A DNA stretch of 64,000 nucleotides from Achromobacter denitrificans NBRC 15125 (GTDB lineage Bacteria; Pseudomonadota; Gammaproteobacteria; Burkholderiales; Burkholderiaceae_B), in assembly GCF_001571365.1 (NCBI RefSeq), contig NZ_BCTQ01000001.1, positions 248,001-312,000 on the forward strand, written 5' to 3'. Below are positions 46,399 through 55,532 of the stretch, one piece after another (position 1 is the stretch's first letter; each line of letters opens with the position of its first letter). The notes under the pieces were generated by a model that worked only from the letters and a program-made list of their open reading frames with translations, was not told the origin of the DNA and made no database searches. The position numbers were made by a program, and so were the translations under genes.

Positions 46399-47822
46399 GC
46401 CTGGTCGGCGAACTCGCCCGGATCTGCCTGCGGCCGGCATCGCGCGACGACCGCGAGCGCGCCGCGCTCCACGTGGCCGCGTGGACGGGCGCGGCGGCGC
46501 TGGGCGCGGCCACCCCGCTGGCCGCCGCGCTGCGCCGCGGCTATGGACCGCCCGGCGGCATCGCCCCCGGCGCCGGCGACGGCTGGAGCGGCTTGCTGCT
46601 GGAAGCCTCGCTGGGCTGCATGCACGAGCTCGACGACTTCCATCGCGAAGCGTTGGTGCACCCCGGCCCGGTCGTGATCCCCGCCGCCCTGCATGTCGCC
46701 CGGCGCACCGCCGCCAGCGGCGCGGCAACCCTGCTGGCCATCGTGCGCGGCTACGAGGCCATGATACGGATGGGCGAATCGGTGGGCCCGCGCCACTACG
46801 AGCAGTGGCACAACACCTCGTCCTGCGGCGCGGCGGGCGCGGCCGTGGCCGCCGCCAGCCTGCTGGGCCTGGACGCGGCCCGCAGCGCCGACGCGCTGGC
46901 GCTGGCCGTCACGCAGCCTTCCGGCCTGTGGCAGATCCGCCTGGATCCCTGCGACGCCAAGCCCTGGAGCATGGCGCGCGCCTCGCAGACGGGCGTGCAG
47001 GCGGCCCTGCTGGCCCAGGCCGGCATACGCGGTCCGGCCCGCGCCCTGGAGGGGGAAAAGGGCTTTTACACGGCAACCTGCCCGGACCCGCGTCCCGAGC
47101 GGATCGGCGCCGACCCCGCCGCCCCCTGGAAAATCCACCAGACCACGTTCAAGCCCTGGGCCGCCTGCCGGCATGCCCATCCAGCCATCGACGCCGCGCT
47201 GGCGCTGCGCGACGCCTGGCGCGAACGGGACGGCTGGCGGGCGCTGCCCGCCGCCGACATCGCCGCGATCCGCGTGGACACCTACGGCGACGCAATCGCG
47301 TTCTGCGACCGAGCCCGGCCCGCCACGCCTCATGAGGCGCGCTTCAGCCTGCAGCACGCCGTCGCGGTCGCCCTGAACAAAGGCTGGCCCGAGGCCGGGG
47401 ATTTTTCCGAGAGCGCGATCGCCGACACCGCGCATGCGCGCGTGCGCGCCCTGGTCCGCGCGGCGCCCTGCGAGCACTGCTCCGCGCGGTATCCGCGGCA
47501 TTTCGGCGCGACGGTCACGGTGGTCCTCAAGAACGGCCGGGAACTGCGGCATCAGGTCCACGACGCGCTGGGCGATCCGGAGCGGCCAATGGCGCCCGGC
47601 CAGGTGCTGGACCTTGCCCGGCTCCTGATGACGTCGGCCGGCTGGACGCCGCAGCGCGCCAGGCGGCGGATGGAAGCGATCCTGTCGCTGGAAATGCTGC
47701 CGCGGCTCGGCGGCGACGATTTCAGCCCGGTGCCTTCGGCACGCCGTAGGCGTCGTGGATCAATCGGTCGATCGCTTCGTACATCAGGCGCAGGCGGTCG
47801 AAGCGGCCCGCATCTCGGGTGA
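46395..47822 (+). CDS. MmgE/PrpD-family protein
   Basis: 475 aa. ASLGCMHELDDFHREALVHP, AIVRGYEAMIRMGES, YEQWHNTSSCGAAGAAVAA and FKPWAACRHAHPAIDA are family-typical. MmgE/PrpD proteins include 2-methylcitrate dehydratase and, in related clusters, isomerases or hydratases of dicarboxylates. The last ~100 bases overlap the convergent TetR gene, giving an Arg-rich tail (ARRRRRGSIGRSLRTSG) unlikely to be functional core. Confidence 0.88.
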   Translation: MSLVGELARICLRPASRDDRERAALHVAAWTGAAALGAATPLAAALRRGYGPPGGIAPGAGDGWSGLLLEASLGCMHELDDFHREALVHPGPVVIPAALHVARRTAASGAATLLAIVRGYEAMIRMGESVGPRHYEQWHNTSSCGAAGAAVAAASLLGLDAARSADALALAVTQPSGLWQIRLDPCDAKPWSMARASQTGVQAALLAQAGIRGPARALEGEKGFYTATCPDPRPERIGADPAAPWKIHQTTFKPWAACRHAHPAIDAALALRDAWRERDGWRALPAADIAAIRVDTYGDAIAFCDRARPATPHEARFSLQHAVAVALNKGWPEAGDFSESAIADTAHARVRALVRAAPCEHCSARYPRHFGATVTVVLKNGRELRHQVHDALGDPERPMAPGQVLDLARLLMTSAGWTPQRARRRMEAILSLEMLPRLGGDDFSPVPSARRRRRGSIGRSLRTSGAGGRSGPHLG

Positions 47823-48327
47823 TGGGATCGGCGCTGTTGGCCATTTCGATGATGGGCAGCGCCACCAGCTCCACCGGCGTGTCGGGCTTGAGCTCGCCCG
47901 ATTCCACCGCCTGCCTGACGCCCGCGGCCACGCTGCGCTGCAGGTCATGGGAATAGCGGGCCAGCGCCTCCCGCGCCGCGGGAGTGATCAAGGCGCTTTC
48001 GAGGCGCATGCGGGCGATCAGGCTCCAGGGGTTGCTGGTGTTGCCCTGGGGATTGCGCTTCAGGTAGCGCATCTCGTTGAACTGCATGCTGAGCCGAATC
48101 TTCTCGGACAGCGAGGACGCCGACAGCCAGATCTGGTCGAAATGCCCGATCGTGCGCTGGCAGTATTCGATCGTCACGTCCTCCACGAGCTCGCGCTTGT
48201 GGCGGTAGTGGTAATGGATGTTGCCCCGCGTGCAGTCGAGCGCCTGGGCGATCTGCTGGAAACGGAAGCCCGAGCTTCCGTGTTCGATCAGCATATCGGC
48301 GGCGACTTCCTTGATGCGTTCCTTCAT
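47722..48327 (-). CDS. TetR-family regulator
   Basis: 201 aa from ATG at 48327 (MKERIKEVAA); an in-frame GTG at 48354 is an alternative. The HTH (about 1-45) includes FRFQQIAQALDCTRGNIHYH and HKRELVEDV. The helical C-terminal domain is of unknown ligand class. Its 3' end overlaps the MmgE/PrpD gene by 101 bp on the opposite strand. It is at the end of the leftward TRAP operon and is a candidate for binding the tandem palindromes before that operon. Confidence 0.85.
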   Translation of the reverse strand: MKERIKEVAADMLIEHGSSGFRFQQIAQALDCTRGNIHYHYRHKRELVEDVTIEYCQRTIGHFDQIWLSASSLSEKIRLSMQFNEMRYLKRNPQGNTSNPWSLIARMRLESALITPAAREALARYSHDLQRSVAAGVRQAVESGELKPDTPVELVALPIIEMANSADPITRDAGRFDRLRLMYEAIDRLIHDAYGVPKAPG

Positions 48328-48437
48328 CGGCACCTGGGCCTGGGTTTCTTTCACCGTACGGATACCTCCTGCGTGCGCGGCGCCCTCCTCGGCGCGGACT
48401 TGCCACATTCTAGGGCATACGATCCGCGCCGCCGGCG

Positions 48438-49205
48438 CTACGCGGCCGTCAACCCGCCATCGAGCACCAGGGTGCTGCCGGTGGCGAAGGAAGCATCGTC
48501 GCTGGCCAGGAACACGATGGCCCGCGCGACCTCTTCCGGGCTTCCCAGGCGGTTCATCGGCTGGCGCGCCGCCAGGGTGGCGCGCAAGGCCTCGGGATCC
48601 GCGCTGCGCGCATAGATCTCGCGGAAATACGGCGATTCGATGGTGCCGGGCGCCACGCAATTGATCCGGATCCCCTCCGTGGCGTGGTCCAGGGCCATCG
48701 CGCGCGTGAGCGCCGCCACCGCGCCCTTGGACGCGCAATAGGCGGCGCGTTCCCGCAGGCCCACCAGCGCGCCCGCGGAGGCGGTGTTCACGATCGCCCC
48801 CCCGCCCTGGCGCCGCATAATGGGAATCGCGTACTTGCAGCCGTGGAACACGCCGTCGACGTTGACGCGCATCAGCCTGGCCCAGTCGTCCTCGGCGGTG
48901 TCGACCACGTTGGCGGCGATGCCGTAGCCGGCATTGTTGACCAGCACGTCCAGCCGCCCATGACGCTGCGCGACGGCCTCTATCATTTGGCGCATGGCGG
49001 CCGCGTCGCCCACGTCCACCTCGCGCGCTTCGGCCGTGCCGCCCTGCGCGGCGATGTCCCGGGCCACGGCTTCGGCGGCCGGCGCCGCCCTGTCTGCGAG
49101 CACCACGATGGCGCCTTCGCGCGCCATCAGGCGCGCCGTGGCCTCGCCGATGCCGGAACCCGCGCCCGTCACGACCGCGATCTTGCCCTTCAAGCGTTGA
49201 GACAT
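48438..49205 (-). CDS. Short-chain dehydrogenase/reductase
   Basis: 255 aa classical SDR. TGAGSGIGEATA is the NAD(P) motif, VNNAGYG the structural motif, YCASK the active Tyr/Lys and SPYFREIY follows. ADRAAP after beta-2 (an Asp) suggests NAD preference. It follows the aspartate-dehydrogenase-like gene by 10 bp and probably oxidises an alcohol in the pathway. Confidence 0.9.
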   Translation of the reverse strand: MSQRLKGKIAVVTGAGSGIGEATARLMAREGAIVVLADRAAPAAEAVARDIAAQGGTAEAREVDVGDAAAMRQMIEAVAQRHGRLDVLVNNAGYGIAANVVDTAEDDWARLMRVNVDGVFHGCKYAIPIMRRQGGGAIVNTASAGALVGLRERAAYCASKGAVAALTRAMALDHATEGIRINCVAPGTIESPYFREIYARSADPEALRATLAARQPMNRLGSPEEVARAIVFLASDDASFATGSTLVLDGGLTAA

Positions 49206-49215
49206 GGATCCTCCG

Positions 49216-50022
49216 TCAGCCTATGGTGAAAAACGCCAGATGGCGCCTTATGGTGGACAGCACGCTCTGGGCCACCAGCCAGGAAGTCTTGGGATTGGTG
49301 GGCGCGGGCGCGTTGACCAGCTGGATTTGCATGTCGCCCAGCGGGCTGTTGACGCGCACGGTGTGCTGGTTGCCGCGCGCCTGGGGATCGACGACCACCT
49401 CCACCCGCGTGCGCTCCATGCCGATGCCGGCCAGCGCCAGCGTGGCGGCCACGTTCAGGTTCTTGGGAAAGCGCAGCGCGGCTTCCCGCGCCGAGCCGCT
49501 GAACAGCACCCGGCTGGCATCCAGCGTTTCCGGATCGATGCCCAGGGCCGGCAGTTCGGCGCGCCACGCCGCCACCGGCTTGCGCGATTCATAGACCACC
49601 TCCGCGTCGGCGCGGCCCGCGAGCGCCTGGAGGTAATCCAGGCCCGCCACCGCGCCGGCCGGCACGCGGATCCGGGCGCGGCCGCGCTCGGCGGCGGCAA
49701 CCAGGCGGCTCAGCAGGCCGTCGTCGGCCAGCGCGCCGACCGAGCAGATCACCATGTCCAGGCCCGCCTCCAGGCAAGCCTCGGCGTACTGCTGGACGGC
49801 GGGCTGGCCGGCCATCTCGACCACCAGGTCGGGCCGCCAGGACAGCAGTTCGTCCAGCGAGGACAGCGGCGCGATCCGGCCGGCCCATTGGTCGGGCGCC
49901 GACGTGTCCGCCTTGTGGGTGAGCGCGGCCAGGGTGCAGGCCATGCCGGGATCCTCGGACAGGCCCGCGGCCACGTCCGAGGCGATGGCCCCAAGGCCGA
50001 TGAATGCGATGCGATGCGTCAT
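49216..50022 (-). CDS. Aspartate-dehydrogenase-like protein (NadX family)
   Basis: 268 aa. The N-terminal Rossmann segment is [18 protein letters not shown], the middle is [20 protein letters not shown], and the end is [20 protein letters not shown] then [11 protein letters not shown]. These are characteristic of L-aspartate dehydrogenases. Here no NAD-synthesis genes are adjacent, so it may act on another amino acid of the catabolic pathway. Its ATG overlaps the hydrolase stop (ATGA at 50019-50022). Confidence 0.85.
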   Translation of the reverse strand: MTHRIAFIGLGAIASDVAAGLSEDPGMACTLAALTHKADTSAPDQWAGRIAPLSSLDELLSWRPDLVVEMAGQPAVQQYAEACLEAGLDMVICSVGALADDGLLSRLVAAAERGRARIRVPAGAVAGLDYLQALAGRADAEVVYESRKPVAAWRAELPALGIDPETLDASRVLFSGSAREAALRFPKNLNVAATLALAGIGMERTRVEVVVDPQARGNQHTVRVNSPLGDMQIQLVNAPAPTNPKTSWLVAQSVLSTIRRHLAFFTIG

Positions 50023-50810
50023 AGGGAATGCTGTCCAAACCAATCCGTGAGCGCCGCGGCATAGTCCGCGGTGCGCACGACAGGGAAAAAGTGGCCGCCG
50101 TCCAGCGCCTGCAGCGCCGCCCGGGGCAACGCCGCGGCCAGCGCCTGCTGGAGCGCGAACGGGACGATCTGGTCGTCGCGCGCGCCCAGCACCAGCGCCG
50201 GCGCCGCCAGGCGCGGCAGGTCGGCCCGGCGGTCGTAGGCCAGCAGCGCCGCGATGCGTTCGCGCACGACGGCGACGCGGGCGGCGGGCCAGTCTCCGGC
50301 CGGCGGCTGGATCGCCGCCGCGTTCTCGCGCAGCCACGGCGCGGGATAGGAGAGAAAAGCGCCGGTCTGCTCGTACAAGGCGGGCGAGGCATCCAGCAAG
50401 GCCAGGCGCATCGCGAAAAGCGCCTGCATATAGGCGTCGGGCCCACCCCAGGTTCCGCCCAGCACCAGGCCCGCCGCGCGCTCAGGCGCCTGCAGCGCCA
50501 TTTCCTGCACGATGCAGCCGCCGGTGGAATGGCCCACCAGGTGCGCGCGGCCGATGCCGCGCGCGTCCAGCACGGCCCAGGCGTCGCGGGCCAGTTGCGC
50601 GATATCGACCGGGGCCTCGCCCCGGGTCGAGGCCGCGACCCCGCGCTGGTCGAACACCACGCAGCGGCGCCGCGGCATGGCGGCCACGACGGGTCGCCAG
50701 AATCCGCCGGTGCCACCCAGTCCGCTGACCAGGAGCACCGGGTCGCCCTCGCCCGTCTCGCGCGCCGCCAGCCTGGCCCCGTCCGGCAGGGCCACGGTGA
50801 AGTCGGTCAT
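50019..50810 (-). CDS. Alpha/beta hydrolase
   Basis: 263 aa. The nucleophile elbow is GHSTGG (Ser about 95), the acid lies in [10 protein letters not shown] and the His in [23 protein letters not shown] and [16 protein letters not shown] are the family beginning. It follows the TRAP binding-protein gene by 10 bp and is translationally coupled to the NadX-like gene. Confidence 0.88.
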   Translation of the reverse strand: MTDFTVALPDGARLAARETGEGDPVLLVSGLGGTGGFWRPVVAAMPRRRCVVFDQRGVAASTRGEAPVDIAQLARDAWAVLDARGIGRAHLVGHSTGGCIVQEMALQAPERAAGLVLGGTWGGPDAYMQALFAMRLALLDASPALYEQTGAFLSYPAPWLRENAAAIQPPAGDWPAARVAVVRERIAALLAYDRRADLPRLAAPALVLGARDDQIVPFALQQALAAALPRAALQALDGGHFFPVVRTADYAAALTDWFGQHSL

Positions 50811-50820
50811 GGCCGCCGCC

Positions 50821-51804
50821 TTACTTGGCGGCCCGGGCGGCTTCGATCTCGGCCAGGAACTGCTCGCCGCCGGGAGCCGCCTTGGCGATCTCGGGCCAGG
50901 CGCCGCGCGCCGCGGCGCGGAACGGCGCCTGGTCCGGGTACTGCACGTTCACGCCGCGCTGCTTGAGCACGTCGAACGCCTCGGCCAGCTTCTTGTCCTG
51001 GAACTGCACGGCCACCTTCATGGACTCGCGTCCCGCCTCGACCACCGCCGCGCGCACGTCCTCGGGCAGGCGGTCGTACTTGGCCTTGGAAATGATGAAC
51101 AGGCTGGGCAGCTGGTGGACGGCGGTCGCCGAGTAGTACTTGATCACCTCGGCGAAGCCGTCGGCCACGGTCTGGTCGGGGCTCAGCTCGGCCGCGTCGA
51201 CCACCCCGTTCTGCAGGCTCAGGAACAGTTCGGCGTAGGCGGTCGGCGTGGGCTGCGAGCCCAGCGCCCGGTAGGCCTCGACGAAGCCGGGGGACTGGAT
51301 CACGCGGACTTTCAGGCCCTTCATCGCGTCCAGGTCCGGAATCGGCTTCATGGAGGCCAGGCTGCGCGCGTACACCGCGCCCCAGCCCAGGCCCACCATG
51401 CTGTACTTGGGCAGCACGCCCAGCAGGCGGTCGCCCACCGGGCCCTGCATGATGCGATTGGCCTCTTCGTAGTCGTTGAACAGGTAAGGCAGCGACAGCA
51501 CGCGGTATTCCTTCACCGTGTTCTCCAGCGAAGCCTGCGCGATGATCATCGCGTCGACCACGCCGGTGCGCGTGCCCTGCACCAGCTTGAGTTCACCGCC
51601 CAGGCCGCCCGACGGATAAAGCGTGACCTTGACCTTGTCGCCGACCTTCTGCTTCATGAGCTCGGCGAAGTGGAGGCCGGCGGCCTGGTACGAACTGGTG
51701 TCGCCCAGGGCATGGCCGATATTGATCTGGATGGGCTGCGCGGCGGCGCCCAGGGACACACCGGCCAGGGCCAGCGCGGCGAGCAGGGATTTGACGATGG
51801 TCAT
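50821..51804 (-). CDS. TRAP transporter solute-binding protein (DctP)
   Basis: 327 aa. The signal peptide ends near GVSLGAAAQ. INIGHALGDTSSYQAAGLHF, DAMIIAQASLENTVKEY, and KGLKVRVIQSPGFVEAYRAL with the conserved Arg that binds a carboxylate are DctP-typical. It brings an organic acid to the DctQM membrane pair. Confidence 0.9.
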   Translation of the reverse strand: MTIVKSLLAALALAGVSLGAAAQPIQINIGHALGDTSSYQAAGLHFAELMKQKVGDKVKVTLYPSGGLGGELKLVQGTRTGVVDAMIIAQASLENTVKEYRVLSLPYLFNDYEEANRIMQGPVGDRLLGVLPKYSMVGLGWGAVYARSLASMKPIPDLDAMKGLKVRVIQSPGFVEAYRALGSQPTPTAYAELFLSLQNGVVDAAELSPDQTVADGFAEVIKYYSATAVHQLPSLFIISKAKYDRLPEDVRAAVVEAGRESMKVAVQFQDKKLAEAFDVLKQRGVNVQYPDQAPFRAAARGAWPEIAKAAPGGEQFLAEIEAARAAK

Positions 51805-51831
51805 GATGCACTTCCTCTGGAACTTACGGGT

Positions 51832-53100
51832 TCAAAAAAAACGGGCGTAGAGCGACGGCCCATAGGTGATGATCATCAGGTCCAGCAACAGCACGGCCAG
51901 GAATACCGACAGGGGCCGCATCAGCCGCTCCATCGACACCTTGGCGATGCCGCAGACCAGGAAAAGATTCACGCCGACCGGCGGCGTCACCATGCCGACC
52001 GCCAGGTTGACGATCACGATCAGGCCGAAATGCACGGGGTCGATGCCCAGGCTGACCGCCACCGGCGCCAGCACCGGCGCCAGGATCAGGATCGCGGCGA
52101 AGGTCTCCATGAAGAGGCCGATCACCAGCAGGGCGATGTTCACCAGCAGCAGGAACACCAGCGGGTTGTCGGACACGCCGAGCAGGAGCTGGGCCACTTG
52201 TTGCGGCGCCTGGTACAGCGACAGGACGTAGGCGAACACCGACGCGAACCCCACGATCAGCAGCACGATGCCGGAGGTGACCGCGGACGACCAGAAGATC
52301 GCGGGCAGGTCCTTCCATTTGATTTCGCGGTAGATGAAGACGCTGACGATGAAGGTGTACGCGACCGCCACGACCGCGGCCTCGGTGGCGGTGAAGAAGC
52401 CGCCGTAGATGCCGCCCAGGATGATGACCGGCATCAGCAGCGACAGGCTGGCGTGGCGCAGCGAGCGCCAGACGTTGCCCGCCCATTGCCCCAGGCTGAA
52501 CCTCTGGGATTCGCCGTAGTCATACAGGCGCGACATCACCATGATGGTAATGATCAGCGACAGGCCGATGAGCAGGCCCGCCGGGATGCCGGCCACGAAC
52601 ATGTCCGCGACCGACACGCCGGTCAGCATCGCATAGATGATCATGGGCACCGAAGGCGGCAGGATCACGCCCAGCTCGCCGCTGGACGCCACCACCGAAG
52701 CGGCGAACGGACGCGGATAGCCGCGACGCTCCATTTCCGGGATCATCACCGAACCGATGGCCGCGGTGGTGGCGGACGACGATCCGCAGATGGTGGAAAA
52801 GAACATCGTGGTCAGCACCGCGGAGCCGCCCAACCCGCCCTTGACCCAACCGATCAGCGCCAGCCCCAGATCCATCAGGCGGCTGGCGATGCCGCCCGTC
52901 TGCATCAGGCGGCCGGCCAGCACGAAGAACGGCACCGCCATCAGGGCGAACGAGTCCATGGCCTCGAACATGGTCTGGGGCACCGCCAACAGCGGCACGT
53001 CGCGCGCCAGCAATGCCGGCAGCGGCGCGATGCCCAGGCTCAGCGCCACCGGAATACTGGCGGCGAACAACAGCAACAGCAATACGACGGCAGATAGCAT
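51832..53100 (-). CDS. TRAP transporter large permease (DctM)
   Basis: 422 aa, start ATG 53100, about 12 helices. Motifs include LARDVPLLAVPQTMFEAMDS, FFSTICGSSSATTAAIGSVM and SGELGVILPPSVPMIIYAM, all diagnostic of DctM. It starts 2 bp after the DctQ stop. Confidence 0.93.
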   Translation of the reverse strand: MLSAVVLLLLLFAASIPVALSLGIAPLPALLARDVPLLAVPQTMFEAMDSFALMAVPFFVLAGRLMQTGGIASRLMDLGLALIGWVKGGLGGSAVLTTMFFSTICGSSSATTAAIGSVMIPEMERRGYPRPFAASVVASSGELGVILPPSVPMIIYAMLTGVSVADMFVAGIPAGLLIGLSLIITIMVMSRLYDYGESQRFSLGQWAGNVWRSLRHASLSLLMPVIILGGIYGGFFTATEAAVVAVAYTFIVSVFIYREIKWKDLPAIFWSSAVTSGIVLLIVGFASVFAYVLSLYQAPQQVAQLLLGVSDNPLVFLLLVNIALLVIGLFMETFAAILILAPVLAPVAVSLGIDPVHFGLIVIVNLAVGMVTPPVGVNLFLVCGIAKVSMERLMRPLSVFLAVLLLDLMIITYGPSLYARFF

Positions 53101-53102
53101 GA

Positions 53103-53627
53103 TTACTCCGCGGCATGGGCCTGGCCGGCGTGGCGGATATCGCCACGCTGCAACAGGCATTCGCCGATCAGCGTCAGGGTGTTGAGGAACATGAGGCCGA
53201 AGCCGAACGGCATCGCCAGGTAGACCCAGATCTTGGGCATGGACAGCACCGGGCTGGTCTCGATTTCGCCGAACTCGACGAACTCCATGCCCAGCGCGAT
53301 CATGAGCACGAAGAACGCCAGGCAGCCGAGCAGCGCGGCATAACGAAGCAGGCGGCCCAGCACCGGCGGCAGGCGCGTCACCACCAGTTCCAGCGCGATG
53401 AGCTGCGCATGGCGGCAGGCCACGCCGGCGCCCAGGAAGATGATCCAGATCATCAGGTAGCGGGCCACCTCCTCGGTCCAGGGCGCGGCCATGTTCCATC
53501 CCAGGCCGGTCAGCAGGAAGCGCACGGCCACCTGCCATATCGTGCATAAAGTCATGCCCAGCATCATGGCCGCAAGCAGCCAGCACACCAGGCGGTTCAA
53601 GCCGTCGACGGCGGCGATAAGTCTCAT
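53103..53627 (-). CDS. TRAP transporter small permease (DctQ)
   Basis: 174 aa from ATG at 53627 (MRLIAAVDGL), preceded by GGGGAAAA. Four helices; AAPWTEEVARYLMIWIIFL is the family signature. The ATG overlaps the upstream dehydrogenase stop (ATGA). Confidence 0.9.
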   Translation of the reverse strand: MRLIAAVDGLNRLVCWLLAAMMLGMTLCTIWQVAVRFLLTGLGWNMAAPWTEEVARYLMIWIIFLGAGVACRHAQLIALELVVTRLPPVLGRLLRYAALLGCLAFFVLMIALGMEFVEFGEIETSPVLSMPKIWVYLAMPFGFGLMFLNTLTLIGECLLQRGDIRHAGQAHAAE

Positions 53628-54565
53628 GGTTTTTCCCCTGTGTAATCCCTTAGCGCCACGCGCACGCCGGCGATCGCCCGGTCGCGCCATTGCCGCCTAG
53701 CCTCCAGCCCCGCCAGCGGCAGCGCCTGCCGCAAGGCCTGGTCCAGGACCGTGATCAGTTCCTCGTCCACGGGCGCCGGCAGGCCCTGCTCGGCGGCCAT
53801 GCCGTTGAAGATGTGGCCGTAGCGCCGCAGATAATCGGCGATGCCGCCCGGGGCGTTCAGGTCCACGCCTTCGAGCGGGCCCAGCGTCGCCCAGCGCAGG
53901 CCGAGTCCCTGGCTGATCAGCGCGTCGGCGTCTGCCGGCGAGATCACGCCGCCGGCGATCATGCGGAACATCTCCATCAGCAAGGCGCCCTGCAGCCGGT
54001 TCAGCACGAACCCCGGAATCTCTTTATTGATGCGCACCGGGTGCTGCCCCAGCTCCCGCATGAAAGCCTCGGCCCGGGCCGCGACGTCCGGCTCGGTCCA
54101 GGGAGCGGAAGACATCTCGACCACCGGCGACAGATGCGGCGGGGTCATGGGGTGCGCCACCAGGCAGCGTCCCCGCCCGGGCAGGCCGGCGGTGAACTGG
54201 CTGGCGCCGTAGGTGGAGGTGGAACTGGCCAGCACGGCATGCGGCGGCGCCAGCGCGTCCAGGTCGGCGAACAGACTGCGCTTGAGCTCCAGGTCTTCCG
54301 ATACGGCTTCCTGCAAGTAGTCGGCCTGGGGAACCGCCCGGGCCAGGTCGTCGGTCGCGCCGATGCGCGCGGCGACGCTGGCCGGCGTATCGCTCTCGCG
54401 CAGCAGGCCCGCGCTGTGCTCCAGCATCCGGAGAAGGCGCGCGGGCATATCCGCCACGCTGGCGGGGTCCCGCTCCACGACGGTGACGCGCAAGCCGGCG
54501 CGCGCGAACACGATGGCCCAGGAGGCGCCGATGATGCCTCCCCCCACAACGACTGCATGCTTCAT
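53624..54565 (-). CDS. 3-hydroxyacyl-CoA dehydrogenase / lambda-crystallin-type dehydrogenase
   Basis: 313 aa. The NAD motif is VVVGGGIIGASWAIVFARAG, the substrate segment is LVAHPMTPPHLSPVVEM with the catalytic His, and IPGFVLNRLQGALLMEMFRM is the C-terminal domain. The length and single-domain form fit the L-gulonate or carnitine dehydrogenase group as well as short hydroxyacyl-CoA dehydrogenases. It is part of the TRAP catabolic operon. Confidence 0.85.
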   Translation of the reverse strand: MKHAVVVGGGIIGASWAIVFARAGLRVTVVERDPASVADMPARLLRMLEHSAGLLRESDTPASVAARIGATDDLARAVPQADYLQEAVSEDLELKRSLFADLDALAPPHAVLASSTSTYGASQFTAGLPGRGRCLVAHPMTPPHLSPVVEMSSAPWTEPDVAARAEAFMRELGQHPVRINKEIPGFVLNRLQGALLMEMFRMIAGGVISPADADALISQGLGLRWATLGPLEGVDLNAPGGIADYLRRYGHIFNGMAAEQGLPAPVDEELITVLDQALRQALPLAGLEARRQWRDRAIAGVRVALRDYTGEKP

Positions 54566-54575
54566 GGTGTGCTGC

Positions 54576-54899
54576 TCAGCGGATCGGAGAAAACGAAACC
54601 GGCTTCAGGATCCGGGTCTGCTGGATGTCGATCAGGTCGGTGACCCGGTCCAGGTAAGACTGCCATTCGGGATCGGCCAGCATGCGCGTGCGCGCGGCAT
54701 CGCGTTCGTCCAGGCTGTCGTAGGCCCACCAGGCCACCACGTGGTTCAGTTCGCCGATCTCCGTCATGAAATAGCCCAGGAACTCGCCCAGGTATTTTTT
54801 CTGCAGCCCGAGGCCGTATTGCTCATAGGTCGACACAAACAGGCCGGCCTTGCCGGGCTTGATGCGGTAATCGCGTTCTTCGATAAACACTGGGGACAT
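54576..54899 (-). CDS. NIPSNAP-family protein
   Basis: 107 aa. FIEERDYRIKPGKAGLFVST and NHVVAWWAYDSLDERDAART with a terminal ILKPVSFSP match NIPSNAP-type dimeric alpha/beta barrel proteins common in aromatic and organic acid operons. Role unknown. It starts 31 bp after the cupin gene. Confidence 0.82.
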   Translation of the reverse strand: MSPVFIEERDYRIKPGKAGLFVSTYEQYGLGLQKKYLGEFLGYFMTEIGELNHVVAWWAYDSLDERDAARTRMLADPEWQSYLDRVTDLIDIQQTRILKPVSFSPIR

Positions 54900-54930
54900 C
54901 CGTTGCAGGAAAAGGGGAACTGGCCGCGGC

Positions 54931-55431
54931 TCAGGACTTCGCGGTCCAGCCGAATACCGTATTGGCTTCGATGCGCTCGATATCGTCCGGCCTCGGGAAA
55001 GGCGCGGGAGCCGATTCGCCCGGCGCGCGCGGCCGGCCGATCTGGCGGAAGAAATCGTCCAGGCCGCCGGGCATCAGCATCCAGAAAAAAGTCAGCGGCT
55101 GTGCGCCGTCATTGAGAAAGCGGTGTTTGCGCTGCTTGCCCAGGAACAAGCAGGTGCCGGGCGCCATCGCATATTCGGTGCCGTCCACGACCGCCACGCC
55201 GCGGCCTTCGGTGACGTAGATCACCTCTTCGCGATCGTCATGGAAGTGCTCGCGCACGTGGCAGCCAGGCGCCACCGTCTGCGTGCCGGCGCTGAAATCC
55301 ATCGAGGCGCCGGTATTGGCGCGATTGAGCAGCGTGCGCACGAAACCGTTGGCCGGCACCGGCTGCCAATAGCTGTCGCCCTCGTCCGGGCCGATCACCA
55401 CGGCTACGCCGGGCTGATGTTCAGAAACCAT
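54931..55431 (-). CDS. Cupin-domain protein
   Basis: 166 aa. A double cupin motif appears as HVREHFHDDREEVIYVTEGRG (about 58-80) and PGTCLFLGKQRKHRFLNDG, carrying the usual metal His/Glu positions. It is the first gene of the leftward TRAP operon, downstream of two operator-like palindromes. It may be an isomerase, dioxygenase or ligand sensor. Confidence 0.8.
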   Translation of the reverse strand: MVSEHQPGVAVVIGPDEGDSYWQPVPANGFVRTLLNRANTGASMDFSAGTQTVAPGCHVREHFHDDREEVIYVTEGRGVAVVDGTEYAMAPGTCLFLGKQRKHRFLNDGAQPLTFFWMLMPGGLDDFFRQIGRPRAPGESAPAPFPRPDDIERIEANTVFGWTAKS

Positions 55432-55447
55432 CTCGCACTCCGCAATT

Positions 55448-55467
55448 TACTGACATGACAGTCAGTA
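55448..55467. promoter_or_regulatory. Operator-like palindrome 1 upstream of the TRAP operon
   Basis: TACTGAC-ATGACA-GTCAGTA is a perfect inverted repeat with seven-base arms and a six-base centre, 16 bp before the cupin start codon. A second copy follows at 55515-55532. The size and symmetry fit a TetR or GntR dimer. Confidence 0.6.
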
Positions 55468-55514
55468 TAGGGGCGCGCAAAAAACTTCACATACTAGGGA
55501 ATTCCCTCAAGAAA

Positions 55515-55532
55515 ACTGACATGGTTGTCAGT
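55515..55532. promoter_or_regulatory. Operator-like palindrome 2 upstream of the TRAP operon
   Basis: ACTGAC-ATGGTT-GTCAGT repeats the first palindrome with six-base arms; the centres are 66 bp apart, about six helical turns, compatible with looping or cooperative repression across the promoter. The TetR gene at the end of the operon is the nearest candidate binder. Confidence 0.6.

Noticed and set aside
50512..53097. 861-codon plus-strand frame over the TRAP genes
   Set aside because: Shadow of DctP and DctM; His/Gln/Asp-rich low-complexity translation.
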